Assembly (NCBI GenBank): GCA_000467715.1
Contig: AJFK01000069.1
Coordinates: forward strand, 1 to 46,627
Length of the DNA: 46,627 nt
Origin: Hysterium pulicare CBS 123377
Taxonomy: Eukaryota; Ascomycota; Dothideomycetes; Hysteriales; Hysteriaceae
Reading direction: 5' to 3'
Made by a program: the position numbers and the translations under genes. Positions within the stretch are counted from its first letter, which is position 1. Each line of letters opens with the position of its first letter. The notes beneath the pieces were generated by a model. It searched no databases. It was not told the DNA's origin and saw only the letters and a program-made list of their open reading frames with translations. Shown piece after piece: positions 32,252-43,146 of the stretch.

Positions 32252-32897
32252 AACCATTATATATTTTCTCCTCCGCCCCACCGAACCATCACCTCGCACA
32301 TTTGACATTAAGTCAAAAGTCGGCAAAAGAGGGCATGATGGGCTTTGAGTTTCTTGGGAGAGATAAACTAGGAGTGTTTCCTTCAGATGTTTTTCTCTAG
32401 AAACTTACTCACAATCTTCCTATGAGTGTCGCTTGACCAGAACCCTACAAGGAAAACCTAATATGTCTCCGCCTTTGGCGTGGGGAAACGGCAAAGGGGA
32501 CGCCTAGTGAGATGCTGGGGCTTCGAGGACTTGGGAATGCGGGCAAACTCAGCTGTGAGAGTTTCGTGATGAAGAAGCTTCTGAGTCTTCATATTGACGA
32601 TCTATTTTACTAAGTACTCAATGGGAAGATGCTACCGTTCATCGGCGTAGCGAAACCCGAGGTAGATGAAGCAGGCTTCTCTTTCACTCTCTAAATCTCA
32701 TCCCCACACCTAACCATAGCCTGATTTATCTCTAGAGTTTGAACCCTGCTTATGCTTAACTCAACAGAGTACGCAACAGCCATGTACACTTGACTTTCCA
32801 GCGTCTGGAAGCCATAGAAGTAGGCATCTGAGCCCATTAAAGAGATATTTAGCTCCGCTATGAGTAGAGAACATGCTTTAATCGATGATAGAGGACC

Positions 32898-32973
32898 TTT
32901 TATAATTCGGGGAAAAAGGAGACCTTTGGACTCACGTGCCCCCAATAACCCTTTCCTAGCTTAGTCATATAAG
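32898..32973. promoter_or_regulatory. Array B bidirectional module at 32.93 kb
   Basis: TTTTATA at 32898-32904 (minus TATA), CACGTG at 32933-32938, CATATAAG with TATAAG at 32968-32973 (plus). Box-to-TATA spacing is about 30 bp on both sides. Confidence 0.48.
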
Positions 32974-34991
32974 TTCACTGAGTTACTGTGGCCTTCGGAA
33001 CTTACACATGAATAGCTACCAGCTCCTACAATCTTCTTGTCTTCACATTCAATTACCCCTTCAACTTGAACGGTCATTTGGCTCAAAAGTAGAAGTCGTT
33101 GCGTATGATGCCTTCTCGCTCGGGCGGATCAAGAATACATCAACGACGAACTCGTGGTTTCTTGTCTATAACCATCGTGCTCCCTTTCCTATGAGTGGCG
33201 CTCGGCCGAAAAGAAATCCATCAAAAGATTTGTTTCTTAGGCATTAGAGCATAGTGCGAAGCCAAGGAAATGCATTGCGGGTTTTAAGAATAAGTGAAGG
33301 AGGGGAGATATACCTCGGAATTCCATGAATGGTGATGAACAACTACTCAAGAGATAATGAGGATGCCTCTCAAACATAATGTTCATCACTGATCCATGTG
33401 AGGAATCTCCGCAGAGTCGTGAATGAACCAGATGCCGCAGCCAGCCACCTCCCTTCCAGATTTCTAATTCCCGCGGGCCCGACTACAGACATGAACCATA
33501 CTCGTCCTCGAATTTTTACGCAAGAAAGCGCAAAAACACCCGAGTGCTGAGAAAACTCATGTGACGGAGAGCCATAGTGAGGTATATTGTCGACGTATTG
33601 TCGCCCATGTGAAGGTCAATTGGCAGGAATTTGATGGAAAAAAGGTCAAACTCCGCAGTGTGTGTAGAAGTCATTTGCTCGCAGATGAGAAAGATTTATA
33701 TGTTGTAAGTATCAAAGGCAGATATCACGTGCCTCCTCTCTCTTTCCCTGGCCGCTACCCAAGCTTAGTCACTACCCTCGAACGCCTCAGTTGCTCCGAT
33801 TCCACATATGAAACCTCCTCTCTCCTTCCAATTCATGTCTCCACTTTCAACTTTCAATAGAAGTGGATGGCAGCGTGAACCAAATGGAACCAATGATGAC
33901 TTTAATGGCTCTTCTCTCGTCAACAAGCAACGATGATAGGCAAGCATGAGAGTTTCAATCAAAATGCTACTATCGGAATGTGCCCGAGCTTGGCTTGGTT
34001 TAGAACCGCACCTCAGCTTGGTAGACTGTGGCTGGTGGATATATAAATGCTCTCGACCCTCCTATTTTCCTCCACTACAGTCTACGCATGTAGTGAAGAC
34101 CTTAGTGGTATGAAAACGGAAACTTGAAGCATCTTATGTCTTCTTCTTCGCCAAAGCAGGCCAAGAGCCAGGGCATGTCCTTCTGGGATTCAGCGCTTTT
34201 GGAGGGTTTCCTCCAGGTGCTCCCGGTGTGGCCAAAATGATGCGGAATCGACGATCATGTCTCCGCTGGCCCATTTACTAAAGACAGACGTCACCGCAAA
34301 ATTGCCGGGCTGGAGTTGAAACTTGGAAGAGATTTTGTAGTGGATGTGGAAGAGATGAAGATCTCCATGGCTAGTTCTTGATGGTGTTCTTCACGAACCT
34401 CCAGCTTGGGGTAAATTGACATAATATGCAGAACCTGCCACTCCTCAAACTAAATCCCATTCATCCCTCTGCCATTAAAACGACACCAGCCGGTTTTATT
34501 TGGAAAACCACAGCGCCGACACCCGCACATCGGCTTGTCGATGGTGAGTTGTATTTTCGGCTATGTCTTCGATCGTGTGTGGGAGAAAATTGAGTATATC
34601 TCAACTAGGAGATTCATAATAAGAATTGGCAATTTGGAGAAACGTCCTTCGAAGTGGGATTGCAACGATGGTTAACTGTGGCGAGTATTAATACTGCTAA
34701 TCATGCCAGCGCATTCAATCGAGCTGGACTGGGAACGTGAAGGGGAGAGTTTCGCACTAGCATCCCTTAGTAATGTTCTTCACTAAACATTCAGCGCGGG
34801 GAAAATCGACGCGCCATTATCTTCCTTACTTCAGGTCCGCTCATCCCACTTTTATAGTTTCTGCCTAACGTGTCTTTTAGGACGGCAACCACTACAAACT
34901 CCGTACATGGTGGCGTTGGCGCTGGAATTATTGAGTGGCCTTGTAAGTTTTCTATCAAGATGGAGACAAAAGAACGGAAGAGCTACGTGGA

Positions 34992-35084
34992 TTTATAAGA
35001 CATAAGAAGAGCCAAAGGATTAGTAAACCATCCCGATGACATAAGGTGCATGATGAGGAGAAGGCGACTTAATAGATATAAATA
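34992..35084. promoter_or_regulatory. Array B bidirectional module, TGACATAA type, 35.04 kb
   Basis: TTTATA at 34992-34997 (minus TATA), GATTAGTAA at 35018-35026, TGACATAA at 35037-35044, TATAAATA at 35077-35084 (plus). Confidence 0.5.
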
Positions 35085-35781
35085 GCTCTCTCACTTCATC
35101 TCTTTCCTCTCCACGAACGCCCTTCCAAGGGGGAGTGCCACAATCTCAGGTAGCCAGCCCCAAGCATGTTGCGGGCCCAGAAAATGTTGTGGTTCTCCGG
35201 GATCCGCGAAGTCATCCTCGTCCCTGTTGATAACTCATGCGGCCCGTTGTGCTGAATTAAAAGCCAAACCAGAGGACTTTAATGTGTCGGCTGACACCAA
35301 AACCAGAGGTCTCATTAAACGAATGGTCGGTTTGAGTCCCAGCTCCTGAAGAGAATAGGTTAGGGGATGTTCTACACCAAAATGTGGCGATGATCAGCTG
35401 TATTAGGTTCTTGTTGAGCTAATTCTTGTATCGAGTCGGATAGAGCACTACAAATGAAAGAATCTGTTCACCACAAGTTCAAAGAAATGCACTCCACTAA
35501 AATCTAGCATGCTGGAACGGAACATAGTCTCTTTACCACCCATTCTCTTCTTCCAGACTTCCATTTGTCACCCTCCCAGGGCTATTCTTGTACTTCGCTT
35601 TGGTTTGGGCATTTGAAGAGCAACCCCGCCAGCACCAACCACATTGAAGGTAGGCATTTGTCCTCTTGAACGGACTTGAAAGGCCCGGTGCCGTTTCTGT
35701 GGATCGAAAGGGGAGAAGGAAGGAAGAGCTACTCAGCTTTGTAGAACCTGATATGAGCTAGAAAATCACTAAGCAGCCCGA

Positions 35782-35830
35782 TGACATAAGCTAGCCCAGG
35801 ACGGAGAACCATGTCCAAGGAATATAAAAA
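35782..35830 (+). promoter_or_regulatory. Array B module, TGACATAA type, 35.78 kb
   Basis: GATGACATAA with TGACATAA at 35782-35789 and TATAAAAA at 35823-35830. The downstream leader has CTCCACACC. Confidence 0.5.
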
Positions 35831-36502
35831 CTCCACACCATCCTCTCTTCAACTTCCACAGTCTGTCCCTCGGCGACTAGACAATAAGAACATCGAATTC
35901 AATGAATGGCCAATGCCATGGTTTCTTGCTTGCCAAAAACAATGTATCTGCATCCACATGTTCTCTGGTGTTCAACACGGACCACCTACAGAATGCATGT
36001 GTCCTTGTTGAGACCATTTTGTTGCAAGAAAATTGCAGAATGTGATTCCAATATCATTCGCTCTCTAGCGTGCATGATGCGCACTGGGAGATTTGATAGA
36101 GTAAAATCACCTTAGACCATCTTAACGGGGCAAACGCGGCGATGGTTAGCTATGTCAGATACTGCGACTCCTTACTTTGATTTTCTTTTCAGCACGGAAA
36201 GTAGTGATGAATTGGAGACTCTCACTGGTGGGAATTGATGATGTTCATCAGCAAAAATCCAAGCATGCTAACTTAGCATGACTCTATCATAGATATTCCA
36301 TCCTCCTTATTGCTGAAACCGGGGCCAAAGTCCACGGCCACCATGATGGTGTTCTGTGTTTCTGAAATCAATTTAGCCAGGCCAAAACCAAACTCAGGAG
36401 CACATAGTGTATGCGCGAGTATCAGTTTTGGAAACGGACTATCTGCCGCTGCATCGTGTTTGACTGCCCAAAGTACTTTCCAAGGAAGAAGGCGCACGAG
36501 AA

Positions 36503-36597
36503 TTTATAGCCATTTCCCCAAGAACCCATGGGCTTACTAACGTCCCCAATGACATAATCCCATCAACTAGCATAGTCTCAATCAAACCGTTATAAAA
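36503..36597. promoter_or_regulatory. Array B bidirectional module, TGACATAA type, 36.55 kb
   Basis: TTTATA at 36503-36508 (minus TATA), TGACATAA at 36550-36557, TATAAAA at 36591-36597 (plus). Confidence 0.5.
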
Positions 36598-37180
36598 TCT
36601 TTCCTCCCCCCTTCTTCTTGAACTCTCTACAGTCATCTGCAACTCTGGGGTGAACACGGGAGACCACAAAAACAAGGAAAATCAAGAACCTATGAGTTCA
36701 GCTATGTCAGTACGAACAGAAGACAGAACCATGGTTCTGCGAGTCTGGGCGTTCATACAATACGGTTCTGCTCGCCCATGTGTGTATTCGCCTTCGGATC
36801 TGGTCCTTAGGTCGGAGAGGGTATTTCCAGCGCTCGGATGGCTAGTCTTGTCGGAGCCGCTCATCTGCTTGAATAGGTGACATATTTCCGGAGTTTGAAT
36901 ATGTGATGAACATCATCAGTATCATGAGCGTATGATTATGGTTAGCGACCTGGATCAAACCGCATTCCTTAGGTTTGCTCCACTAGTTCTCTCTTTCTCT
37001 CTCTTCCCATAGATAGGTAAGGAGATCGGCTTTTGAACGACAATGCCCACAACATAGCCCATTGAAGCGCTCGCTAGGATATATGGCTGGGGATAGAGCG
37101 TTGCTTCCATAAACTGTGCAGACAAAGTATCGAACTAATATCTTTCATACACTCTAGAAGGAGGAGAAGTGAGAAACTAA

Positions 37181-37246
37181 GATTAGTAATGCCTTCGATG
37201 ACATAAAGAGATCAATGCCTTGGACGAGGTCCAGCGAATATAAAAA
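37181..37246 (+). promoter_or_regulatory. Array B module, TGACATAA type, 37.20 kb
   Basis: GATTAGTAA at 37181-37189, TGACATAA at 37199-37206, TATAAAAA at 37239-37246. Order and spacing match the 35.04-kb module. Confidence 0.5.
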
Positions 37247-37885
37247 CCTATTCCACCCTCTTCTCCCTTTCCGCTCACTACAACATCAGCATATGGGTTA
37301 GATACCGGGATAAACATAGTATAAATGTCCTTCGTCTAGCCAATCACTTTGGAAAGGCCCGCGTATGTTGCTCTGGGTGTGCCAACTCGCAAGATGACCC
37401 AGTTGAATGTCTTCCTTTGATCCAACAAGCGACCCGAAAAACTTTTATGTCCTGGGATCTGCGGCCAGAATGAAGTGAAGAGGAAATTCATGATATCAAG
37501 ACATGCCTCAGGTAAAGGCAGTTGGAGGGGTTTGGTGGGTATGAGAGTGTTAGGAGGGAAGAATAGAGGTGATGGGTATCAGAAGTTCCTGATGAAACAC
37601 TTGGTAAGAGAGAAAGGTGGAGGTGGTTAGCATTTTTTCTCAGTACCCTCAATCACCGCACTCAGCAGCATACCCCTCCTACACCCAGAATCCCTACCAT
37701 CACCAGCATCTTCCATCCTGTCCCAACCCTAGAGTCCCAACCACATCGCTCCTAATTCTTTCCGCAATTTTTAGACAATAACGAGTTCGCACACGAACAC
37801 ATCAGATCAATTATCTCTATCTTTGGAACGCCCCCGAAAGACTGGTCCTGCGGAGCGAAGGCCAGAAGAACCCTGACGGAGAAGA

Positions 37886-37973
37886 TTTTATAGACATGAT
37901 GGAGAGAGGATGATTACTAAGTGGCTTCATAGTTTCCCTTAGTCATCCTGATCCGATCGATTGAATATAAAAA
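37886..37973. promoter_or_regulatory. Array B bidirectional module, degenerate centre, 37.94 kb
   Basis: TTTTATAGACATGA at 37886-37899 (minus TATA), GATTACTAA near 37912, TATAAAAA at 37966-37973 (plus). The TGACATAA box is not intact here. Confidence 0.42.
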
Positions 37974-38611
37974 CCTGTTGCACATTCCGCTTCTTGCTCA
38001 CTACAATTCTGCAATTTGAAAAGCAGAGGACGGGAACATCACAACGTAGATGCGCAATGGATCATGTCGTCTGTCTTGCTCTTGCCAAAAACTGGGCCCT
38101 TTTGGTCACATGTTCTTCTGGGCTTTCCAAAATCCTGAAACAATCGAGTTGAATGTGTCTTCCTTGCTTCAAACATATACCAATGCCAGTACGATGTCTG
38201 GGTGTCCAGCGCGGGCCTTGATCAAATCGGTGAGATGGGGTGGTGAGATGGGTCCGGCTGGGAGAAGCTGGGAGAGTTCCGCGGGTCAAGATATCAGAGG
38301 AGAAGTGGTGATGCTGATAATCATCAGTTTATCCAAGATGATAAGTCCAAATCTTCGGAAGGGGAAGGAATAGTGAAGTCACTCATTATACATCCTCAAT
38401 ACTATTCATCACAACCATATCCACAAGCCCTGTTCTCGAATTGCCCAAACTCTATTGTGTTTCCCCTACTTTTCCCCGAAAGTTGCCCTTTGATTTTGAA
38501 CACCAGCGACGACTCCCACAGGCACATCGTTATCTACAAAGCCATTGTCTGGGACGACTCCCAAGGCTTTGTCTTGTGAATTATCGGCAAGGGGACTATG
38601 GCGCAGTAGAT

Positions 38612-38671
38612 TTTATAGACATGAAGAAGCGGAAGCGGATTAGTAAGAGGGTCGATGAAATAATGACGTCG
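38612..38671 (-). promoter_or_regulatory. Last array B module, minus-directed, 38.66 kb
   Basis: TTTTATAGACATGA from 38612 (minus TATA, same wording as the 37.89-kb module), GATTAGTAA at 38639-38647 and TGACGTC (CRE-like) at 38665-38671. Confidence 0.45.
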
Positions 38672-38700
38672 AGTGCGAGTAGGTGGTGAGATGAGGACAT

Positions 38701-39294
38701 TTCAGAGACCGTTGGAAAATGCATTCGATAAAGCATTGGAAATCACACAGATTGAAGCAGCAGAAACCTTGCAGGAAAAGGACACGAGGAAAAGTAATTC
38801 ACGATATGCAAGCAAGTTGTATAGACGTGAGGAATCGTGATCTATGATCTTTGAATTACGGTAGAGCAGAAAGTCTAACCCAAATGCCACGAGTCTAAAT
38901 CTAGTATCTAGATGGAGAATGTTCTAATGGAGTTATGAGTCTATCCACCAAATGACTTCCAAGTATCTACTGTCAACGGAAGTGATGACAGTAGGTTATA
39001 AACGCCGGTTTGCTATGCAATGCTGAAAACGCCCAATTAGTAGTATGACTTTTGATGCCGGTGAACGGAGAGAAACGCCGCCCATTTCGTAATTCAGAGT
39101 GTATGTGCATCGCTAAGTCGCGTCGAAAGTCTAATCAGAGGAGGAGAGGGTCGAGGCTACAGGTCGGCCAAGAGAGAGGTAGAGTTTTCGACGGCGTAAA
39201 TTGAATGTTGAAAATGACGGAGAAGTCATTGTGAGAGGCGTCTCGAGGGGTCCATCGATGAGTTTTGGTGGTAAAGATGTCATGCCAACGCATC
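38701..39294. other. Intergenic stretch after array B
   Basis: 3' flank of the PRELI-domain gene. No gene or further module seen. Confidence 0.5.
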
Positions 39295-39937
39295 TCACAT
39301 CTTCGCCTCTTCAAATCTCCTCCTTTCCCGTTGTTCCGCAAATGCCTTCCTACTCATCTCCAACACCATCTCAAAACCTTCCTTGCCCCGTTGCGCGTTC
39401 TGCGCAAATCTATCGACCGTGAACTGCTCGATAGAGTTCTTGATCTTCTGCCATCCGCCACAAAACGCGGTGATCTCCGCGTGTTGCTTCATCAACGTCT
39501 TCGCCTCAGGCGTCATCGAGGCTGGCTGGTAAACGACGGTTTCGCGGACAGAGACGAGGTCGGACAGAGTCATGTTCATCGAACACATGGTGACTTTCTT
39601 CGATGCTAGGTCGACGTAGGATGTTTCGTAGACGAGGGATGTGTCTTGGCAACCGAGGAGAGCATTCACCCACTTTGGGGCTGATTGCTTGCAGGTGATA
39701 AGACGTTCTGATCGGAGCTGTATCGCGAAGATGTTAGCAATTGCATATTGATGACTGGAGATGGCGCGAGGGACTGAGACTCACGATGCCAGTGTCGGGA
39801 TCCACGGTTCGGGAGAGGGTGTCGACGGCAATCACATGTGGTGTTTTCTCGTTCCAGGGACCGTATTTCCGCCAATTCGAGGTCGAGACTTCTTCCCACG
39901 AGTAGTCGAACTCGGTGCTTGACGAATAGACTTTCAT
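39295..39937 (-). CDS. PRELI/MSF1-domain protein, UPS1-like
   Basis: Model complement(39295..39717, 39785..39937), 191 aa, one 67-nt intron. The start MKVYSSSTEFDYSWEEVSTS is the typical N-terminus of PRELI-domain proteins, and the domain fills nearly the whole chain (NEKTPHVIAVDTLSR, RLITCKQSAPKWVNALLG, YVDLASKKVTMCSMNMTLSD). Yeast Ups1 pairs with Mdm35 and moves phosphatidic acid across the mitochondrial intermembrane space for cardiolipin synthesis; the same role is inferred. Helical C-terminus with KAFAEQRERRRFEEAKM. A 5' UTR intron is likely (minus donor GTGAGT at 40157, acceptor near 40046). A longer start in the open frame upstream (40030) is possible but would precede the conserved N-terminus. 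Paralogues Ups2/Ups3 cannot be excluded. Confidence 0.9.
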
Positions 39938-40772
39938 CTTGGGCGATGTGTAGTGTCGCGTGTGAGATGAGAGGGAGTGGGTCAAAGGAGAGGAAGTTTT
40001 GAAAATGTCGGAGGCGCGAGCGTTCGGCAAACGAAAAGCAAGGCACTAGCGTCGGCCAGATGAGCGATAGCGGCCAAAGTCGGGGATGCTTTTGACTGGG
40101 TCGGGAATCTATTCGAGTTGATTGCTTTTGACAAGAGAGAGTAAAACAAAAACTCACAGAGATGAAAGAAGTTGTGAAAGAGGAAGGGAAGATTGTTGAA
40201 AGAGGTTGAAAGAATTGTTGTGGTTTCCGGCAGGTCTTTTTTCCTTGATGTGATGTGCATGGAAAGTTGCCGTCCAAGTTCCGAGCAGGGCTGTCATCCA
40301 GCCAAGCGTCGCCGCTGATCCTCGCTCTACATCTGTCACCGCTGACGTTGTGTTATCCCGACTTGCCCCGATACGTTGAATTCATTCAGCCACCCTTCGA
40401 GCTTCTGCGGAGAACTTGTCCCTGTGCAAAAGCAATCGTGAATTCACTTGGCGTCCATCATCGGAATCGTATCGGAATCGTCATCATATGCTATTCTGCA
40501 AACAATCCCTACAGAATATTTGTGTGCGGACCACTGGAGGGAGAGAGTCCCTACTTTAGCTGCATTGCAAATGGAGCCTTTGACAGGTTTGAAGCTATTA
40601 ATTGTTTGCATTTTCTATGAGCGCATCAAGGCTCAGATACGCTCTAAAATTATTCGTACTGTACATATCCTACACAAAATCATCGTCTCTGGATGTAAAC
40701 ACCCTCTACATCCAAACCAGAGCGGGGTATAAAGCTAGAGTAGAGAACCCAAACGCCACTTTCCATGTCTTA
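39938..40772. other. 5' region of the UPS1-like gene and intergenic DNA
   Basis: Contains the probable 5' UTR and its intron (about 40046-40157) of the minus-strand PRELI gene, then non-coding DNA up to the DJ-1-like relic. Other open frames here overlap these and show no domain. Confidence 0.45.
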
Positions 40773-41590
40773 CTAATCCTCATCTTCGTCTCTATAAGGC
40801 ACACCGGCCCCTTCCAAAGCCCACTCTGCAGCTTCGTTGCGATCCCAGAAATACTCCCGCATCCAAGCCGCCACCAGCTCCACCCCGCATAATCCAGCTC
40901 CACTACTCCAGACATTGCCGTGTCTGGACCACCTGGATTCTTGCCATGCTGTTTGGGGGTATCGGGTTTGAAGAATTGGGATAAGTGAGGTTGGGGCCGA
41001 GGAGCGTTTGTCGGTCAAGATGTCGGTTTGAGCTACGGATAGGATGCCGGAGGAGATGCTTAAAACAGCTAGTACGTTAGGATCGGATGCTTGATGATTG
41101 ATGAATGTATAAGCGGCCGTGGAAAGGATTTCGGTGGAAAATGATCCAGGGATGAAGAGTAGGTCAAACTGAGGAGCGGCTTCTATCGAGTCCTGTCTTG
41201 TAATTCAGCTCCAGAATCGTGAACCTGGTGTTCGTAGTGTCCCACCGTCACCGGAACATGTATCCCTGATGTAAGTGGGAACGTTCCCTCTCCGCTCTCC
41301 GTGACGTAGTGAATATCGAGCTCGACTGCATCTTCAAGAATATGGTCGGGAGCGCCCATCCTCCTCATTGACTCGTCCCTAAGACTGGCCAAGACGTCAA
41401 TAGCCGCTAAATCAAGCAATTGAATAGAGGCTTGGCCAAGGAGTAGGACACCAACCAATAAGGAGGACTTTGATGGAGGTGCAAACTGTCGGTCTAAGGC
41501 TGTATCTGATGTTGACAGTGTCGTACATAAGTAGAATAAGTCTGCTTGTGAGGGAAGATGTGCATATGCTCTTGGAGTGGTAGGTGACAT
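40773..41590 (-). pseudogene. DJ-1/PfpI family gene with frameshift and lost catalytic Cys
   Basis: From ATG 41590 the frame reads LLVGVLLLGQASIQLLDLAA (core strand and helix of the fungal DJ-1/PfpI family) and continues to ...GAELQDRTR-stop. Homology resumes in the next frame with QDSIEAAPQFDLLFIPGSFS and runs to the end (RWSRHGNVWSSGAGLCGVEL, then WMREYF). Around 41190-41200 the minus strand shows CAAGACAGGACTCG; removing five bases of GACAG/GAC duplication would rejoin the frames, so a small tandem duplication is the probable cause. No plausible intron spans it. At the nucleophile position the family Cys (C-T-G) is Ser here (SISSGIL). Function in this group is poorly known; here it is probably inactive. 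An assembly error could also create the frameshift. Confidence 0.65.
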
Positions 41591-42821
41591 GGGGGCTTTG
41601 GTTGTAGCAATTAACTAAAGAGGATGCTAAGTAGATTGAACGAGAGTAGAAGTTGGAGAAGTTCGATTAGAAATACAGACGGTGATGTATAGAACTCCCA
41701 TGGAATGAAGGTCATGTACTGTTAGATCTGATAACAAGGGGGCCTGAGGACGACATTTATACGATATCGTAAAAGATCGTGCTTCTGGTGCAAAGTAAAC
41801 ATAGGACTAGACTATCCACAGCCCATTTTCGTCCGCTGTGTTAAACGCGTCATGGGTTACAGTGAATCACAGTGCAGATTGACCATTATAGGATCCAAAT
41901 CTCCCCGATACGAGAAGTTTGCGTAGTTGATTTTGGATTGTTGTCATCTGGCACGCTTGCGGACCCGGTTTCGAGTATGTAAAGCGAAGTGGGCTAGTGA
42001 ATGGAACGGAACGGAAACCCCGAGCTGAATAATGTTGAACGCGGCCCTGAACAAACAAGCCGTGAAGAAGCCAGGTGGCTAAGTATTGCGTGTGACCTTG
42101 CGTATCTATGAAAGACTGGGGTGCCTGAGGTACGTGGTGTTGGATGGTGGCTTCAGGCAGCAGAATTCGGTGACTGGAGAGTGGTGAGTCAAAACGAAGA
42201 CGGGAAATGCGGGAGGCGGATTGGAGCATCGCCGAAAGCTTGGACTTGATGGATGACTCCATCTGATAATTCGGGCTCTATCGCGTTCCACGGATTGTTC
42301 TATTTTCCGACACTTCATCTACCATCGCTTGGATAAGACACCTGTGGAGATGCGGCCGCACCTTCTTTATTTCCTGCATAGAGAGGTCCACAAACCTGCC
42401 CAGGTCCAAGTCCTCTCGCCGTACTCTTCTGTCCCTCTACCTATGGACTTGGCTGTTTACAGAATTCAGATGGAACCTTGCTACCCACAAAAGCCTTTCC
42501 TGACCTGTGCTTTGACTTCACGATCTGATGGCTCTACAAGCAAATGACTCCTGCGGCTGAAAGCCAAGCACATTGTAAACTTCAAAGGGTTCCATGTGAA
42601 TCAATTCATTTGGTATTCCGTTCACCGACTCCCTCTATGTATGCCTGTATAAAACAAGTTCGAGCAAGCACAATCAGGTTAGGCTAACAAAAGGCTGACT
42701 GATAGCATAGCAGCCAAACCAAATCGACATGTCCACCAAGCCCAATAGCACTTGTTCTGTACGCCTATTGTTCCTAGAAAATATCCTTTCAAAAGTCCAT
42801 AAAAACCGAGTCGCTGGTTGT
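41591..42821. other. Intergenic region with one uncertain ORF
   Basis: No recognised gene. A 131-codon minus frame (41867-42262) is listed separately; the rest shows only short overlapping frames. The 3' flank of atx1 lies at the right end. Confidence 0.45.
41867..42262 (-). CDS. Uncertain 131-aa ORF
   Basis: An ATG-initiated frame beginning MESSIKSKLSAMLQSASRIS, rich in Ser, Gln and His, without recognised domain or signal peptide. The basic and Ser-rich first 30 residues could be a mitochondrial presequence, but this is speculative. It may be a chance frame or a species-specific gene. Confidence 0.22.
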   Translation of the reverse strand: MESSIKSKLSAMLQSASRISRLRFDSPLSSHRILLPEATIQHHVPQAPQSFIDTQGHTQYLATWLLHGLFVQGRVQHYSARGFRSVPFTSPLRFTYSKPGPQACQMTTIQNQLRKLLVSGRFGSYNGQSAL

Positions 42822-43146
42822 CTAAACATCCATTGTCTTGCCGTCAGCCTCGCCGGACTTTACAGCCTTGCCGGTCTTCTTGATCTTTTCGAGGACAGTG
42901 GCGTAGTCGAGAGAGTCTTCAGTGATGACTTCGGCGGTCTGGGTCTCCAGTGAGACATCGTATTTCTTAACACCTGTGCAATTCCACAGTCAGCTTATGA
43001 TTCAAGAGCGAAGCCGAAGAGCTTAGAAGAAACCCTTCGGGGGAGAATAACTTACCATCAAGCTTCTTTAGAACGCGCTCAATGGCACCGGAGCATCCAC
43101 CGCAGCTCATGGCCACGTTGAACTTGTAAGTGTGTTCGGCAGACAT
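42822..43146 (-). CDS. atx1: Copper metallochaperone ATX1
   Basis: Model complement(42822..42973, 43056..43146), 80 aa, one 82-nt intron with GTAAGT donor. A single heavy-metal-associated domain covers the protein, with M13-S-C15-G-G-C18 as the Cu(I)-binding MxCxxC. Exon 2 continues KKYDVSLETQTAEVITEDSL and IKKTGKAVKSGEADG; the Lys-Thr-Gly-Lys near the end is the ATX1 feature that contacts the target ATPase. It passes Cu(I) in the cytosol to the Golgi copper ATPase (Ccc2 type). Divergent from palA with about 600 bp between starts. Intact and of normal length. Confidence 0.95.

Larger units (their letters stand above)
29370..38700. repeat. Array B: about 15 bidirectional promoter-like modules, about 620-800 bp apart
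   Basis: Each module has a central box (CACGTG or TGACATAA). In many a TATA box points right on the plus strand and another points left (read as TTTTATA on plus). Central boxes: about 29380 (weak; TATA 29436), 30165 (TCACGTTA), 30961, 31693, 32173, 32933 and 33726 (all CACGTG), then 34417, 35037, 35782, 36550 and 37199 (all TGACATAA), about 37940 (degenerate) and 38665 (TGACGTC). Plus TATA: 29436, 30217, 30996, 32246, 32968, 35077, 35823, 36591, 37239, 37966. Minus TATA: 30125, 31653, 32141, 32898, 33694, 34992, 36503, 37886, 38612. Most steps are 620-800 bp (one is 480). Frames between modules are short (up to about 137 codons from an ATG) and only weakly related. An extra TATATAAA at 34040 has no central box. 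No transposase, rRNA or tRNA gene is seen. Confidence 0.6.

Noticed and set aside
39666-40277. 203-codon minus-strand frame overlapping the UPS1-like gene
   Set aside because: It reads the 5' UTR, the first exon and the intron in the wrong frame; the PRELI start at 39937 explains the region.
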